Source: Novakomyces olei (lineage: Eukaryota; Ascomycota; Novakomycetes; Novakomycetales; Novakomycetaceae). Taken from it: a stretch of 64,000 bases of DNA. Below, piece by piece: positions 21,787 to 32,903 of this stretch; within the stretch, counting starts at the first letter, position 1; each line of letters begins with the position of its first letter. The notes below the pieces were generated by a model. The model was not told the DNA's origin. It saw only the letters and a list, made by a program, of their open reading frames with translations, and did not search any database. Made by a program: the position numbers and the translations under genes. The DNA lies in NCBI GenBank assembly GCA_016906335.1, contig JADEYG010000012.1, forward strand, positions 806,501 to 870,500. The letters are read 5' to 3'.

Positions 21787-22138
21787 TTGTGCTCTTTACT
21801 TTAGTGTAGTGTGATATTACAATTGTTGTGTTTGTGTCTTGTGATGCTTGTCTAGAGTGACTGCTATATTTACCCTACCCTAGACATCAGTTAGACATTA
21901 GATATCGGTAATGCGTAAACCAAAAATACTAGCTTAATCGTACTCTTAGCAAGTAACGCTAATTGATTGATATACATACTATATGGACAAGTAATGTAGT
22001 AAAGTTACACGACACGGTAATATATATGCACGACACGATAATATTGCACGTAATTATTCATAAAAATAATGCGATAATCCCACAGTATTTGTGTGCACAG
22101 TTCGCAGTAAGGGCAATATCGCAGTATTCAATCAATCC
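21787..22138. promoter_or_regulatory. Divergent promoter region of RPL34 and Y14 genes
   Basis: 352 bases. ACCCTACCCTAG at about 21872-21884 is a candidate Tbf1-type box. The rest is AT-rich with no gene. Confidence 0.45.
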
Positions 22139-22560
22139 ATGGAGATTGATACTTCGGATAACCCCATTCGATCTGTTGAAGGATGGGTCGTTCTTGTTAC
22201 TGGTGTGCATCAAGAAGCTGGAGAAGAAGACATCAAGGACGTTTTTGAGGAATGGGGTCCTATCAAAGATATTCACTTGAATCTCGAACGGCGCACTGGC
22301 TATGTCAAGGTAGGATCGCATTATGAGATTTGTGCTAATGACAGGGATATGCGTTGCTAGAATATGCTTATTATGAGGAGGCGAAAGCGGCGGTAGAGAA
22401 TGGGAATGGCGCACGTTTACTTGGCCAGCCTTTGCGGGCGGATTTTGCTTTCATAAAGCCATTGGAACATGACCCTTCGCAGGACGGCGGCGCTGATGAT
22501 TTTGATCGTCATAGCCGCAGTGCTAGCCCAGAACGGATTCGTGAGGATGATTTACGGTAG
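22139..22560 (+). CDS. Exon-junction complex RNA-binding protein Y14 (RBM8A)
   Basis: Two exons, 22139-22309 and 22345-22560, joined over an intron of only 35 bases (branch GCTAAT five bases before CAG), 128 aa. Y14 pairs with Mago in the exon-junction complex deposited by splicing. One [26 protein letters not shown]2-like [30 protein letters not shown]1 region [12 protein letters not shown], then [15 protein letters not shown]. The C-terminal tail is short and rich in Arg, Ser and Asp ([16 protein letters not shown]), typical of Y14. Start at 22139 gives [12 protein letters not shown]. It indicates that the organism keeps an EJC. Confidence 0.93.
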
Positions 22561-22889
22561 AAGCATGGATCCATGCCACGAATTGCTGAAGGGCTTTGTA
22601 TATTGCCCGGGGGATATGATAAAAATACAGCAAAACTAGATAATATAGTTATAATAAGACCATATTTCTTAAACACATGCCCTCTACTATGGCAAAAATC
22701 AAGGAGGATTTTTGTGTCATAACGAGTCGACTCGTACTACAAGTGACCCTGTTATTAACCGATTAAAGTCGTGTCTTGTAGATAAAATTTTGGATTGCCA
22801 GTAGTAGCGTATAATCTTTTTGTTACTATGAGAAAACGTCTCCATATCAACAGCTTCAATTGATTGATACAAAGTCACTAGCAATGAGC
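22561..22889. other. Convergent spacer
   Basis: 329 bases between the ends of the Y14 and MMF1 genes. AT-rich; nothing recognised. Confidence 0.5.
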
Positions 22890-23456
22890 TTATTCCAAAG
22901 CGACAGCCTCGATCTCTATGTCTGTGTTCTTAGGCAGAGTTTTAGCGCTATCGTGTTAGTTTAACCTTTTGCCCAAATACTTACGCAACACAGCTGCGGG
23001 CTGGCTTTGGATCAGGGATGATCTAAAGGATTAGCAAAGATTACAGAGCGTACCGTTTACCTCTGTGTAAACTTCGTTTACGGCGGCAAAATCAGCCATG
23101 TCAGCAAGGAAAATATTGATCTTGACCAATTTCTCCATGCTGGACCCGGCGTCTTTGAGCACAGTACTCAGGTTCTCAAGGGACTTCCGAGTATGAGCCT
23201 TGATATCTCCTTCAATAATTGTTCCCGACGCATCGGCTGCAATTTGTCCAGAAATAAAGATGAAACCATTCGCCTTGATGGCCACATTGTAAGGCCCGGC
23301 AACAGTCAGCTTTGACTCAACTACCTGCTTTGACATATTTCGTACGGGAGAGATGTTGGTTCGTATAGCAAAACGCCTGCTCAATGCTGCTCTTCGTCCA
23401 AGTGGGTTTAGTAAAGGTGCCGAAAGTGTCCCGGCGAATATCGCGGCTGTTCTCAT
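22890..23456 (-). CDS. MMF1: RidA/YjgF-family deaminase, mitochondrial (Mmf1-like)
   Basis: Three exons: 23061-23456, 22985-23022, 22890-22947, with introns of 38 and 37 bases, 163 aa. RidA proteins hydrolyse reactive enamine/imine intermediates made by threonine dehydratase and protect branched-chain amino acid synthesis. The N-terminal 43 residues are basic and lack acids (MRTAAIFAGTL, GRRAALSRRFAIRTNI), a mitochondrial presequence. The core has GPYNVAIKANGFIFISGQIA, HTRKSLENLSTVLKDAGSSM, KINIFLADMADFAAVNEVY, and after splicing PDPKPARSCVAAKTLP with the substrate-binding Arg. It ends in IEIEAVALE. Complete. A double telomere-like motif lies about 165 bases upstream of its ATG. Confidence 0.94.
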
Positions 23457-23954
23457 TACAAATATATTATGGTAGACAGCCACATTAAACTGTATTAAGC
23501 GCAGAGCACGAGGTATTATTGGAATTATTGTCGTATATATTGTATGGACCTGAAATAATGTATGATGGCAATGGAGCTGTAAAGTAATCAAATCCTCGAA
23601 CGAGCGGCGCTGATATATAAAACCCTAACCCTAATACTTCTTGTACGGCAGTCGCACATTTCAACGTCCATCCCACGTTGCAAAAACTCAAGTCTTGATA
23701 CGTGCTGCTAGTCGTGGTTAAATAATGGTGGAACCAACTTTCCCTCAATATTTTGACACTTTGTAACTACATTACATTCCTCTGCTCTGGTCCTGGTTAT
23801 CGACCTTGTTTTGGTCATTCATTATTCACTATGCACTATACAACAAGCCATGTTTTCGTTGGACGAATATTCAAAGTTCCTAGTTTGAAATACACAAATA
23901 ACAGTGGACGACCAATCCTCTTTTCAAATCACTCTGTACTCCCTAGTATTCTGC
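23457..23954. promoter_or_regulatory. Spacer with CCCTAACCCTAA motif
   Basis: 498 bases. AAAACCCTAACCCTAA lies at 23619-23634, upstream of MMF1. It is probably a Myb-factor site; a telomerase RNA template is a less likely alternative. The part towards 23954 is the 3' flank of the aquaporin gene. Confidence 0.45.
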
Positions 23955-26187
23955 TCAACGTGCCGTCTTGGTCATCTCAATTCCCGCATCTTCCACATGT
24001 TTACTCTTGTGCTTTACAATCTGATTGCCACGGCGGGTAATCTTTTTCAGCTTCAACTCAACATAGCCATTGTCGGGATAATTGATGGGCGACTCGCTTC
24101 CTGTAAACAGGAATATGTCATACACAAGCGCACCGGCAATCCCGCCGCCAATGCAGCCGCCCCAGACACCCCACGTCCACCACCAATGAGTCAGATGGAA
24201 AGCGTGGGCTCCGTACCCCACCATTGAGGCAAAAATACGTGGACCCAGGTCACGTGCTGGGTTAAGGGTAAAACTGGTCTGGTATCCCAGAGCCATACCA
24301 ATGGCAGCGATTGCCAGGCCGACGACAAGAGCCATAAGGCCATTGGACGGTGGGTTGTTAGCATCGTCACCCAGAGCCAGAAGGCAGAGAATGAAGACCG
24401 CACTGCCGATAAACTCGTTGAAAAAGGCATTTCGCCATGTTACATAGGGGCGAGGATTCGTAAACAGACAGGCACCAGAGGCGGCAGTGCGAATATGCGA
24501 GCCGCCTTCATACTCGTTTATACTGCTCCAAAAGTACCCATAAGACAGAGCACCGCCAAAGAAGGCTCCACAGATTTGTGCAAAAATGTATTTTGGCACT
24601 TTGCGCCATGGAAATCCTCGGAAAATAGCCATTACTAATGTCACGACGGGGCTCACGTGGCCACCGCTGCGTCCGGCGGCTACAAAGATGGAAAGCATTA
24701 CACCAAAACCCCACGCAAATGATAAACTGCAATTAGTATAAAAGAAGTGTATGAATTAGAAAGGTAAGATGGCACGTGATTATTTCCTTGTTTTAATTTT
24801 TATTTTTATTTTTATTTTTATTTTTATTTTTATTTTTATTTTTATTTTTATTTTTATTTTTATTTTTATTTTTATTTTTATTTTTATTTTTTTGGTTTTG
24901 TTTCCATGTCTGTATTTTTTTTCTCTTTTTTTTCTTTTATTTCATTTTTACATAATCTCTCAAGTCGTAGTCTTACCTTTCATACGACCCACCGGCGCCG
25001 TTACGCACCACGGTAGCCTGTAAATTACCACCCGTACCAAACACAACAAGCACCATTGTACCAATAAACTCGGCAAACGGTTCCCGAAGCCTGTACCGAA
25101 TTTTCGACCACATATTTGGGAAAGTGATGAGGTTATTGTCGTCGTCCGTTTCCGAATCCTGCGGCGACTTGTCCAGTGGCGGTGGCGATTCCACGAGCGG
25201 GTGCTCATCGTCCTCTTCGTGGTTCACAGAATTTGCTTCGCTGTCTATTGTGAACCGGACATCGTGGTGTGCGTGCTGTGGAGTGAGCTGCTGCCTTTGC
25301 CTCTTGCTGTTCTCCACAAAGGACGACGAAGGTTTGAGGTGCTTTGAAACACGTGCACTAGCTGGTTTGCCATTAACATTTTTTAATGCCTCTAAATCAT
25401 CAGGAGCTTGCGATACAGAGTTTGATGCTGAGCTAAGCAGCCGACGCCACGTGGGCACGTGTGGAAGTTGGGGCGATGATCCAGCCGAGGCAGCTGCAGT
25501 TGCAGTTGCAGCGTTTGGCAGTGAAGCAGCCGATGCGTTACGCGAGGGCCCACGCGAAGTACTACGCGACCCAGCGCGTAAATTGGTACGCGAAGCCGCC
25601 CGTCGAGACCGAACTTCATTGTTTTTTTGTGCAATTTTTTCCGCCAGTGAGCGGTTCAGAACGTGTGGGAACGACTGGTTAAGGCTCCACAGCGGTTTCC
25701 CGCGGGTACGCACTTGCCCGCTCATTGCCGGATTGAACTCCTCATAGTACGGATCTATGTAAGAGCCATTTCGGCGGTAAGCGCCGAGACGGCTTTGCAA
25801 GTAATCGTACATTTGCCTCTCGCTCACCTCCGAGTCCTGTTCCAGCCGATGAAGGTTCGGAGCGGATCTGTTTGCCTTTAACCGACGGCGGCGGGCTGCC
25901 TCCCGCACAGCCTGAATTTGGTTCAATTCTTCTTCTTCTTCTTCCTCATCTTGTTGTTGCCCAGCGCCTCGGCCATCTCGAGGGCCGAGGCGAGCTTCGT
26001 CCTGTGCAACTATACCCCCCGTACTCACTGGCCGGCCTCCTCCTCTTGCAGGCTCTGTTCGAATCGAGGGCGGAGGCATCTCTGGCCCTAATTCTGCCTC
26101 TGATGCATCACTGCTATGATCATTGCGAGCAGGCGTATCGTCCATTCGAACGCTTTTGCCAGACTGATGGCTGTTTGCTTCCTCCAT
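23955..26187 (-). CDS. Fps1/Yfl054-type aquaglyceroporin with long N-terminal domain
   Basis: Two exons, 24977-26187 and 23955-24726 (250-base intron), 660 aa. The first 365 residues are cytosolic and disordered: an acidic run of Glu (about 85-90), many Arg-Ser patches and a conserved-looking YDYLQSRLGAYRRNGSYIDP motif. The MIP channel follows. Segment 1 is FAEFIGTMVLVVFGTGGNLQ. Across the intron comes SFAWGFGVMLSIFVAAGRSG. The second pore signature TLNPARDLGPR (about 557-567) has the Asp typical of glycerol channels. The first pore signature is GHVSPVVT (SPV at about 429-431) instead of GHxNPAVT. Such channels pass glycerol in osmoregulation. The start is the first ATG in frame, at 26187. 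Firm family call; transport property uncertain because of the changed first motif. Confidence 0.92.
24793..24891. repeat. (TTTTTA)n simple repeat inside aquaporin intron
   Basis: About 16 units of TTTTTA within the 250-base intron. On the gene strand this is A-rich. It accounts for most of that intron's extra length. Confidence 0.9.
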
Positions 26188-26697
26188 CGGTCCCGAGAGG
26201 GGCCGCTCGACTGCCGTATATATCACTTTTCGGCTCTATAGTGTTACTTTTATTCACAGCCCGCATTAAACCCACGCATGCCCGTTAGGGCAGGTCGCTT
26301 TCCTTTTTGGGATTCGGGCCGAGGGTGCCGTCATTATCGGTGGGCGTCTACTAATATGGCATCGTGGTTTGACATTTAACGGGTATTGGCACACGAAAAG
26401 ATTGAAAAATGGAAATAAAATAGCAAAGAAAAATAGTAATAGAATCATAATAAAATTGGAAAGGAAATTGGAAAGGAAATTGGAAAGGAAATTGGAAAGG
26501 AAATTGGAAAGGAAATTGGAAAGGAAATTGGAAAGGAAATTGGAAAGGAAATTGAAAAGAAAAATGGAAAGGAAATTGGGAATAATGGAAAGAAAAAAAG
26601 GGAAAAAGAAGCAGCCTTTTCTATATGTACATATGTATATTTGCAGTCATCTCATTATTACCATGCCCATTTGGCAGTGTAGTCAGCCTATATACAA
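26188..26697. repeat. Spacer with 12-base minisatellite
   Basis: Between two minus-strand genes. Bases 26453-26578 carry about ten copies of AAATTGGAAAGG. The unit keeps a frame open as a repeated Lys-Leu-Glu-Arg, but the rest of that frame has no coding character. Confidence 0.8.
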
Positions 26698-28823
26698 TCA
26701 ATAGCCTTCGATACTCAGCCTCCGCCGGCGCCGTTCTTTAGCTGCTTTAGAAGCGGCCGCGTTTGCAAAAAAAGCAGCTGCCCCACCGCCTTTAGTCATC
26801 CTCCATTGGGCCGGCAAGTTCAACGTTGTGGGCCCAAACGTTGAAACTTCCATCGCCAGCCGCGCCATACACTGCCAGTGCTGCCGCTGCACCATAATAA
26901 CATTGGTCAAAGACTGCTGGGCAGATATATTGGGCCGGACGGATGCTAAACTGCCTAATAGATCAGTGTGAGGAACGTCTCCCGAGGAAGAGGCAACTAG
27001 CTCTTGCAGGCAGGCAGCAGCTGCGTTAGCCAGCGGAGACAGTTCATAGCCTCCTTCCAACACCATTATAACCCGACCGCCTTTTAGACCAGCGACTAAT
27101 TGCGTCATCAAGCTCAGTCCGTGTGGTGTTACCCTGTACCCGCCCAACCCATCCATGTGTCCTTCCACGAGATCGAAGCCGGCGGAAATGAAAACGAGAT
27201 CTGGGGCAAATTCTCTGGCAATAGGAAGGACAATATGATGCACAGCCGCCAAATACTCTGTATCGCCCATCCGATCAGAACGATCTTTGGCCTTGGACCA
27301 GCCGATATTCACGTTACGGCCCAGTCCACGGCCCTCGCCGCACCTGTCCAGGTCCCCAGTGAAAGGGTAAAAGTCGCCATCGTCATAGCGATGCAGGGAG
27401 ATGTAGAGCACATCATCCTTATCGTAAAAGCAAGCCTCTGTCCCATTGCCGTGGTGAACGTCCCAGTCAACGATCAGGATTCTACGTACTTTTTCCGGAT
27501 AATGCTGCAGCGCCCACCGGCTGGCCGTTGCTACGTTGTTGTATATACAAAAGCCCATCGCCTGGTCTGGCTCTGCATGGTGGCCGGGCGGACGAATAGC
27601 AGCGAACCCGTTCTTCAGTCTGTCCGTGACCACACTGTTCACAAGGTTGAGCAAACTGCCCACCGATTGACGGCATTCTGTTGGACTCCGGTCCGGATCG
27701 AATACTGTATCCACTGCTGTTCCCATATTTCCGCACCGTAGCTTACTTGTAAGCGTGGGAGGCCATTGCTGGTGTGGGTCCTCGCCTTCCTCAACAACGG
27801 CTGATTCTTCATTTGCCACTGTTACGGCATTCTGCAGCGGCACAAGTGCCCCATCCGCAGTGACTACAGAACCCCTTCGGGGCACAGGGTCCTCTGGTGC
27901 TACTTCGCCACTCGTAACTGACGTAGAATGTGCATTTGCCAGCGGCGGTTTTGCTTTTAGAGTGGCATCAGGGTTAGGGTCGGCCTCTTTATTGCTATCC
28001 GAAGAATCCTTTGTCGCGGCGACCGGCTTAGCATAATAATTTCGCATATGGACCTCACCGTGTACTCCTGCAATTTCCTCACGCAGAGCCAAACGACGAG
28101 GCGTGTTTAACACATAACGGAGTAACCCCCTACGGTGCCACTCTGTAACGATATACCGTAACCGATCAGCCCGCTCTGGGTGAAGACCGACACCGGCTTT
28201 AACTGGCTCGACTTTACGTACTGCAGAACAAGGGCATCCGTGGCCCAGTCCAGACCATACAACACCTGTTCTCTCCTGGCTAGCACTTTTCGTCTTTCGC
28301 GCACGATGAAAGTCAGCGTAATCCTCCCACCCTGCTTCAATTTCAGGTCCACGTACGCCGTAGCGCAAAAACGAATTTGATGAGGAATTTTCAGTGCTTG
28401 GGTTCGTCTTTTTGTCTTGACTTGAGTTTTCAATGAGCTCATTTTTAGTGTCTGCCTCCAATTTCGTTGCCTTTGTGTCTGCTTGTTCCTTGTTCTCTTC
28501 TTTTACCCTTTTTGGCTCCTCGTCGTCTTCCTCCTCCTCTTCTGTATTATCAGACTCCAGTCGGCGTACCATGTTTGGTGGGATCCAGTCATCTTCTATC
28601 GCAGAAAACCCTTCGAAATGAACAAAGACTACTGCAGTATCCTGGGATTCTGCACTCAATGGTGTAATGTTATCACTCCGACCAAAGTAGAATTTGGGGA
28701 AGATTCCCAACTGGACAACACGTGCCGCATACCAGGTTCCGTCAGTATGTGGCTTGATTGCTTCGATTTTGGCGCCAGGACGAAGATCTGCCATGATGTG
28801 AGCAATCGCCTAAACCAAGCATC

Positions 28824-28854
<31 letters not shown>

Positions 28855-30207
28855 TGGCGATCAAATCAAATAAGGAAAACAAATTTGATAAATAAAATTT
28901 AGCTAAATTAAAAAAATAATTAATTGTACCTGGATGAGTAGAGAGTATAACGCCATCGTAGCCTGATTCTTCTGGTTCTGTTTTCGCATCATCAGTCACG
29001 TCCAAAGATTTCACTAAGGGTGAGGAGTTGCCTGAGAAATTCACAGAAGATACAGGCAGGTTTACGGACGCTGCGCTGGACAATTGCGGGCTGTTTTCCA
29101 AATCATCCAAGACCTTACGGCGTTTAGACGCAGAAGACGCGTTAGACACGCTTGATAAGTCATCAGGATAGTTTTGCTGGTAAACAAGAGGAGAAGGTGC
29201 TCTATTTCCTTGTGCGGCCGTCCGTGCACAAGCCCTATAGATGTTTTGAAAGTGGTGGGGCCCATAGTTGAACCCAGATGGCACGAGGACTACATTTCCT
29301 CCTGCATCAGTTCTCTGCGAGAATCCCGTGTTTTTTGGGTAATTGTATCGAGCTTGCTCATCTAGACAGTAGACGTTAGTAAGAATTTGCAAATGTCCTT
29401 GGCCCGTAATTCACCGTTCGCTCCAACGCGGCATTGAAATAAGAATATCGATAAAACTGATAAACAAAGAAAAATAAAAGAAAATAGTGACATTTAGGTT
29501 CATGCAAATCATAATTCATGTTTTAATTTGATATTCCACTGAAACATTTAAGTAATGTAATATGCAATTAGGAGTAAATAAAAATAAAACTTCCGCTAAT
29601 CTTATTAGGTCCCAGAAGATACGTATAGAGGTAAAATTAAAAAAACACCCGACAAAAGCATTGAGGAAATTAATGAGATCTTAATATAGGGGATAGATAA
29701 TGGTTATATGAAGGGTCAAATTAGCATGCACGCCAAATAATAGAGGCTTTTTCAATTATCATAGTTCAGAGTTGACAGTAAGAGTTTTGCAAAATAGAAA
29801 TCAATAAGCATCTGTTCTTTCAAATCAGACAGTCTCATACTCAAGTCTTGGAAAAGGGCTAAACATCAAACATAGAAGACAAGCAGTAAACAAGGGACTC
29901 GCGGATTTTGTGACCGGCGAGAGTTAGAAACACAAGTGCCGCACCATTTACTATACATGAATAGTAGATTAAATGTTGACAAAATGATATAGGTAATATG
30001 TCCTCACAATAGGTGGCAATTACGCAATGATCAGTCTGCGCAAATAATACAGATTTAGAAAAGCATAAAAAATGACCGCCAATACGTTGTGCGCCAAGTG
30101 CAAACTGCAGGCGGCGGAGCGTCTGGAGATATAGTCATACCGTACGGGTGTGATGTCGGTCGGCGACTTTGATCGTCGTCGGCATTGAGGAGTAGCCGAA
30201 TATCCAT
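26698..30207 (-). CDS. Class IIa-like histone deacetylase with N-terminal Tudor-like domain
   Basis: Two exons are well supported: 28930 to 29361 and 26698-28787 (142-base intron containing a homopolymer). A first exon 30141-30207 (MDIRLLLNADDDQSRRPTSH) is proposed because it supplies a start and the right phase, giving 862 aa across a 779-base intron. The joined chain has a disordered N-terminus with the basic patch SKRRKVLDD. A Tudor/chromo-like module follows, running from PGAKIEAIKPHTDGTWYAAR to FSAIEDDWIPPNMV. Then an acidic linker and the deacetylase: HPERADRLRYIV, RPPGHHAEPD, VDWDVHHGNGT, SLHRYDDGDFYP, ISAGFDLVEGH and LEGGYEL. The zinc and charge-relay residues and the catalytic Tyr are present. 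Spacing and the GFDLVEGH/GGY blocks resemble animal class IIa enzymes more than Hda1, and there is no Arb2 tail. It probably deacetylates lysines on histones. Catalytic core is certain; the first exon is tentative. Confidence 0.85.
28829..28854. repeat. A26 homopolymer in HDAC intron
   Basis: Run of 26 A on the plus strand, a poly-T pyrimidine tract on the gene strand upstream of the acceptor at 28788. Confidence 0.95.
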
Positions 30208-31243
30208 GGCACGACCGTGAATTATCCGTCAATTGCGTTTGCGGCCGGCGTAAAGAATAATCGGTGATTAATGAGGAATCTAGGGATTGATAGTAATATT
30301 TTGATTTATTATAATTGTGCGTGCATACTGTTTGGGAGCGTAATATATTGTCCATTAGGGAATGGAGCCCATTTATTTAAGCAGTAATATAATACGATAA
30401 TTGTTATATCAGGGATCCACAATACCAATCATTGTTCTGCTGAATCGGATCTGGGCTTCTGGCAAACAAGCAATAATCGAGTATATAACCGTTGTTTAGT
30501 TATTATTATCCCTTATTTTCTTTGATTTACCCCTGATTAACTAATAATTCTCATTGCCTTGGACAAACTATTCTTCACGGCCATAACAGATCGATTAGTA
30601 TATGCACAAAATGGTCTGCGGGAGGATCGGAAGGCAAAGACGCCAAACGTAGAGCTCAACACGAATAGATGCGAAAAGACTCTGTTAGAAAGCTGCATGC
30701 AAACCTCTCCATAGGACAAACCTACTTTACAGATAATATGTGCGGCAATGCCACCGCAGGCAATGGCAATAAAATAAGAGAATTTGGTCTAGAAGAAAAT
30801 ATTGAAGAATCAAATCAATTAATTTCGAAAGAATTGCATTCTCGCGTAGATCGAAAAACGGCGTATAGATGGTGTTTTTAGCCAAAAGTAACGTTTCTTC
30901 GCAACGTTGCGAAGAACATTGCGTGGGCTCATACCATATAGCATTGTACAAATTGAATTTTGAAGGGCAGACATTTCTCCACCCATATTGATTGGATTCG
31001 TTTAAATTAAACTTGTAAATCGTACGCTGTGTCCAACTTGCTTTAAAACCGCATTTACTAAAATATATCACTACCGAATGTCCTTGTTTACAATAAAAAC
31101 CACGCCATTTCCACAGCCAACATGTTATTGGCCCATCGACAATTAATTTAATAAAAACATTCGCGTACTCTATACATTATATTGGCTGATATCGCTGATA
31201 TACAGTATAGGGCCGTCTCGTAATCAGCAGCAGCATAAAAAAG
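30208..31243. other. Divergent spacer, about 1 kb
   Basis: AT-rich DNA between the proposed HDAC start and ERG24. No coding exon or RNA gene recognised. A short GC-richer block ends at 30207 and belongs to the proposed HDAC exon. Confidence 0.45.
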
Positions 31244-32772
31244 ATGGCAAAGCGAAAGGCTGTCGACCCTTCATCCAAGTCTTCATCTACATCTGATGCC
31301 TTGTCGAACTCAGAGAAAGCAAAACCGGACTATAAAAGTCTGAACAAAAGAGTAAACTTCAATGCCTCAAGTGCCACAACTAACTACTGCAGACCACTCA
31401 CTTAGAGTTTGGTGGTCCGTTTGGTACTGCGGCCATTTGCGTCTTTGTTCCTCTTACTATTATTTTTCTCAATGCAAGCTGCGATGGCAATGCGTGCCCT
31501 CATATCACCATTGATCATTATCGATACATATTGCTTAAAGCCTTTGATTTGCAACGTTTGGTTTCAGCAGCCGAGGCCTATGCGGCGTGGCTGGCTCTCT
31601 TAGTATTATGCTGGCGCGTGATCCCTGGAGAATGGGTGTATGGTGTGCCAATGCGGGACGGGCGTCGGCTTGCATATAAAATGAATGGTCTCCGTACTTT
31701 TGCTGTAGTGCTGGCGCTGTATGCAATTGCGGTCTACCATGATGGCCGGCGTATAGTGGAATTTGTGGATGATTTATTTATTAATCTTGCTTTGGTTGCT
31801 ATATTTTCGGCTTTCATATTGGCCATTGGAGTATACACTCTCTCGTTTAAGGACGAAGGGCGTGAGCTTCTCACAGACGGTGGTAATACTGGGTACCCTG
31901 TGTATGATGTAAGAACCGTTGTTTAATCCTTCTTTGCTTTATCTCTGTAATTGCCTACTCGCAAATACCATTTGCTTTCATTTTTTAATTTTGTTGTGAC
32001 ATATTAAACTCCATCGTACTAATCGCAGTTCTACTTTGGCCGACTGTTGAACCCCCGAATTGGCAACTTCGACATTAAAGAGTTTTGCGAGCTTAGACCT
32101 GGACTATTTCTTTGGGTTCTACTAGACCTTACGTTCGCCCTTAAGCAGTATTATCGCTATGGATACGTAACGAAGAGCATGATGCTCATTGCAGGATCTC
32201 AGACATTATACATCGTTGATTCAGTTTGGATGGAATCGTCAGTTTTGACGACAATGGACATTATATCAGATGGTATTGGTTTCATGTTAGCTGTGGGCGA
32301 TCTTGCTTGGGTTCCCTTTGTTTATACGTTGCAAGCACGTTATGCTTCCGACCATCCTGATGCTGATTTTGGAACGCTAGTTTCGCTTGCATTGCTGGTT
32401 TTGCAACTAGCCGGCTTCTGGATCTTCAGATCATCAAACAGTCAAAAGAACTTGTTTCGTTCAGAACCTAGCAATCCTGCAGTACGGCATCTGGAGTACA
32501 TAGAAACACGGACTGGGTCACGTCTCATTTGCTCTGGATGGTGGGGTACCGCGCGCCATATCAACTATTTGGGTGATTGGATGATGGCTTGGTCTTATTG
32601 CTTGCCCTGCGGATTCGGCTCACCTATTCCATACTTTTATGTTGCGTACTTTACTGTGCTGCTTTTGCACCGCGAGCTGCGAGATGAGCACAAATGCTCT
32701 ACAAAGTATGGCGACGCCTGGGTCCAATACAAACAAAAAGTCCCGTATCGCATTATTCCCTATGTGTACTAG
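31244..32772 (+). CDS. ERG24: Delta(14)-sterol reductase ERG24
   Basis: Three exons: 31244-31351, 31393-31908, 32029-32772, with introns of 41 and 120 bases (branch points ACTAACTA and TACTAAT), 455 aa. It reduces the C14 double bond after lanosterol demethylation in ergosterol synthesis, in the ER membrane. The short Lys/Ser-rich N-terminus is followed by THLEFGGPFGT. The family signature FGRLLNPRIGNFDIKEFCEL and RPGLFLWVLLDL follows, then PFVYTLQARY, the NADPH-site block GWWGTARHINYLGDW, and the C-terminal HRELRDEHKC and YRIIPYVY. The IIPYVY end and LNPRIG block match ERG24/lamin B receptor rather than ERG4. Several membrane segments are visible. Complete. Confidence 0.95.
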
Positions 32773-32903
32773 AATGTACATTTGAGACAAGATCTCACCA
32801 AAATCTGTCTTGTATAGCATGAAAATGCTCAAAATTGCATAGTTTATTGTAATGTAATACTATACTTAATTCCTATGGGCCATGGTACAGTGTCACCGTA
32901 CTG

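Noticed and set aside
25124-25747. 207-codon plus-strand frame inside the aquaporin first exon
   Set aside because: Complement of the Ser/Arg-rich disordered region; a typical shadow frame.
26369-26704. 111-codon frame with Lys-Leu-Glu-Arg repeats
   Set aside because: Created by a 12-base minisatellite; flanks show no coding bias or start context.
28742-28794. HDAC start at the ATG at 28794
   Set aside because: That ATG sits just inside the intron end; using CAG at 28788-28790 joins the upstream coding exon in frame.
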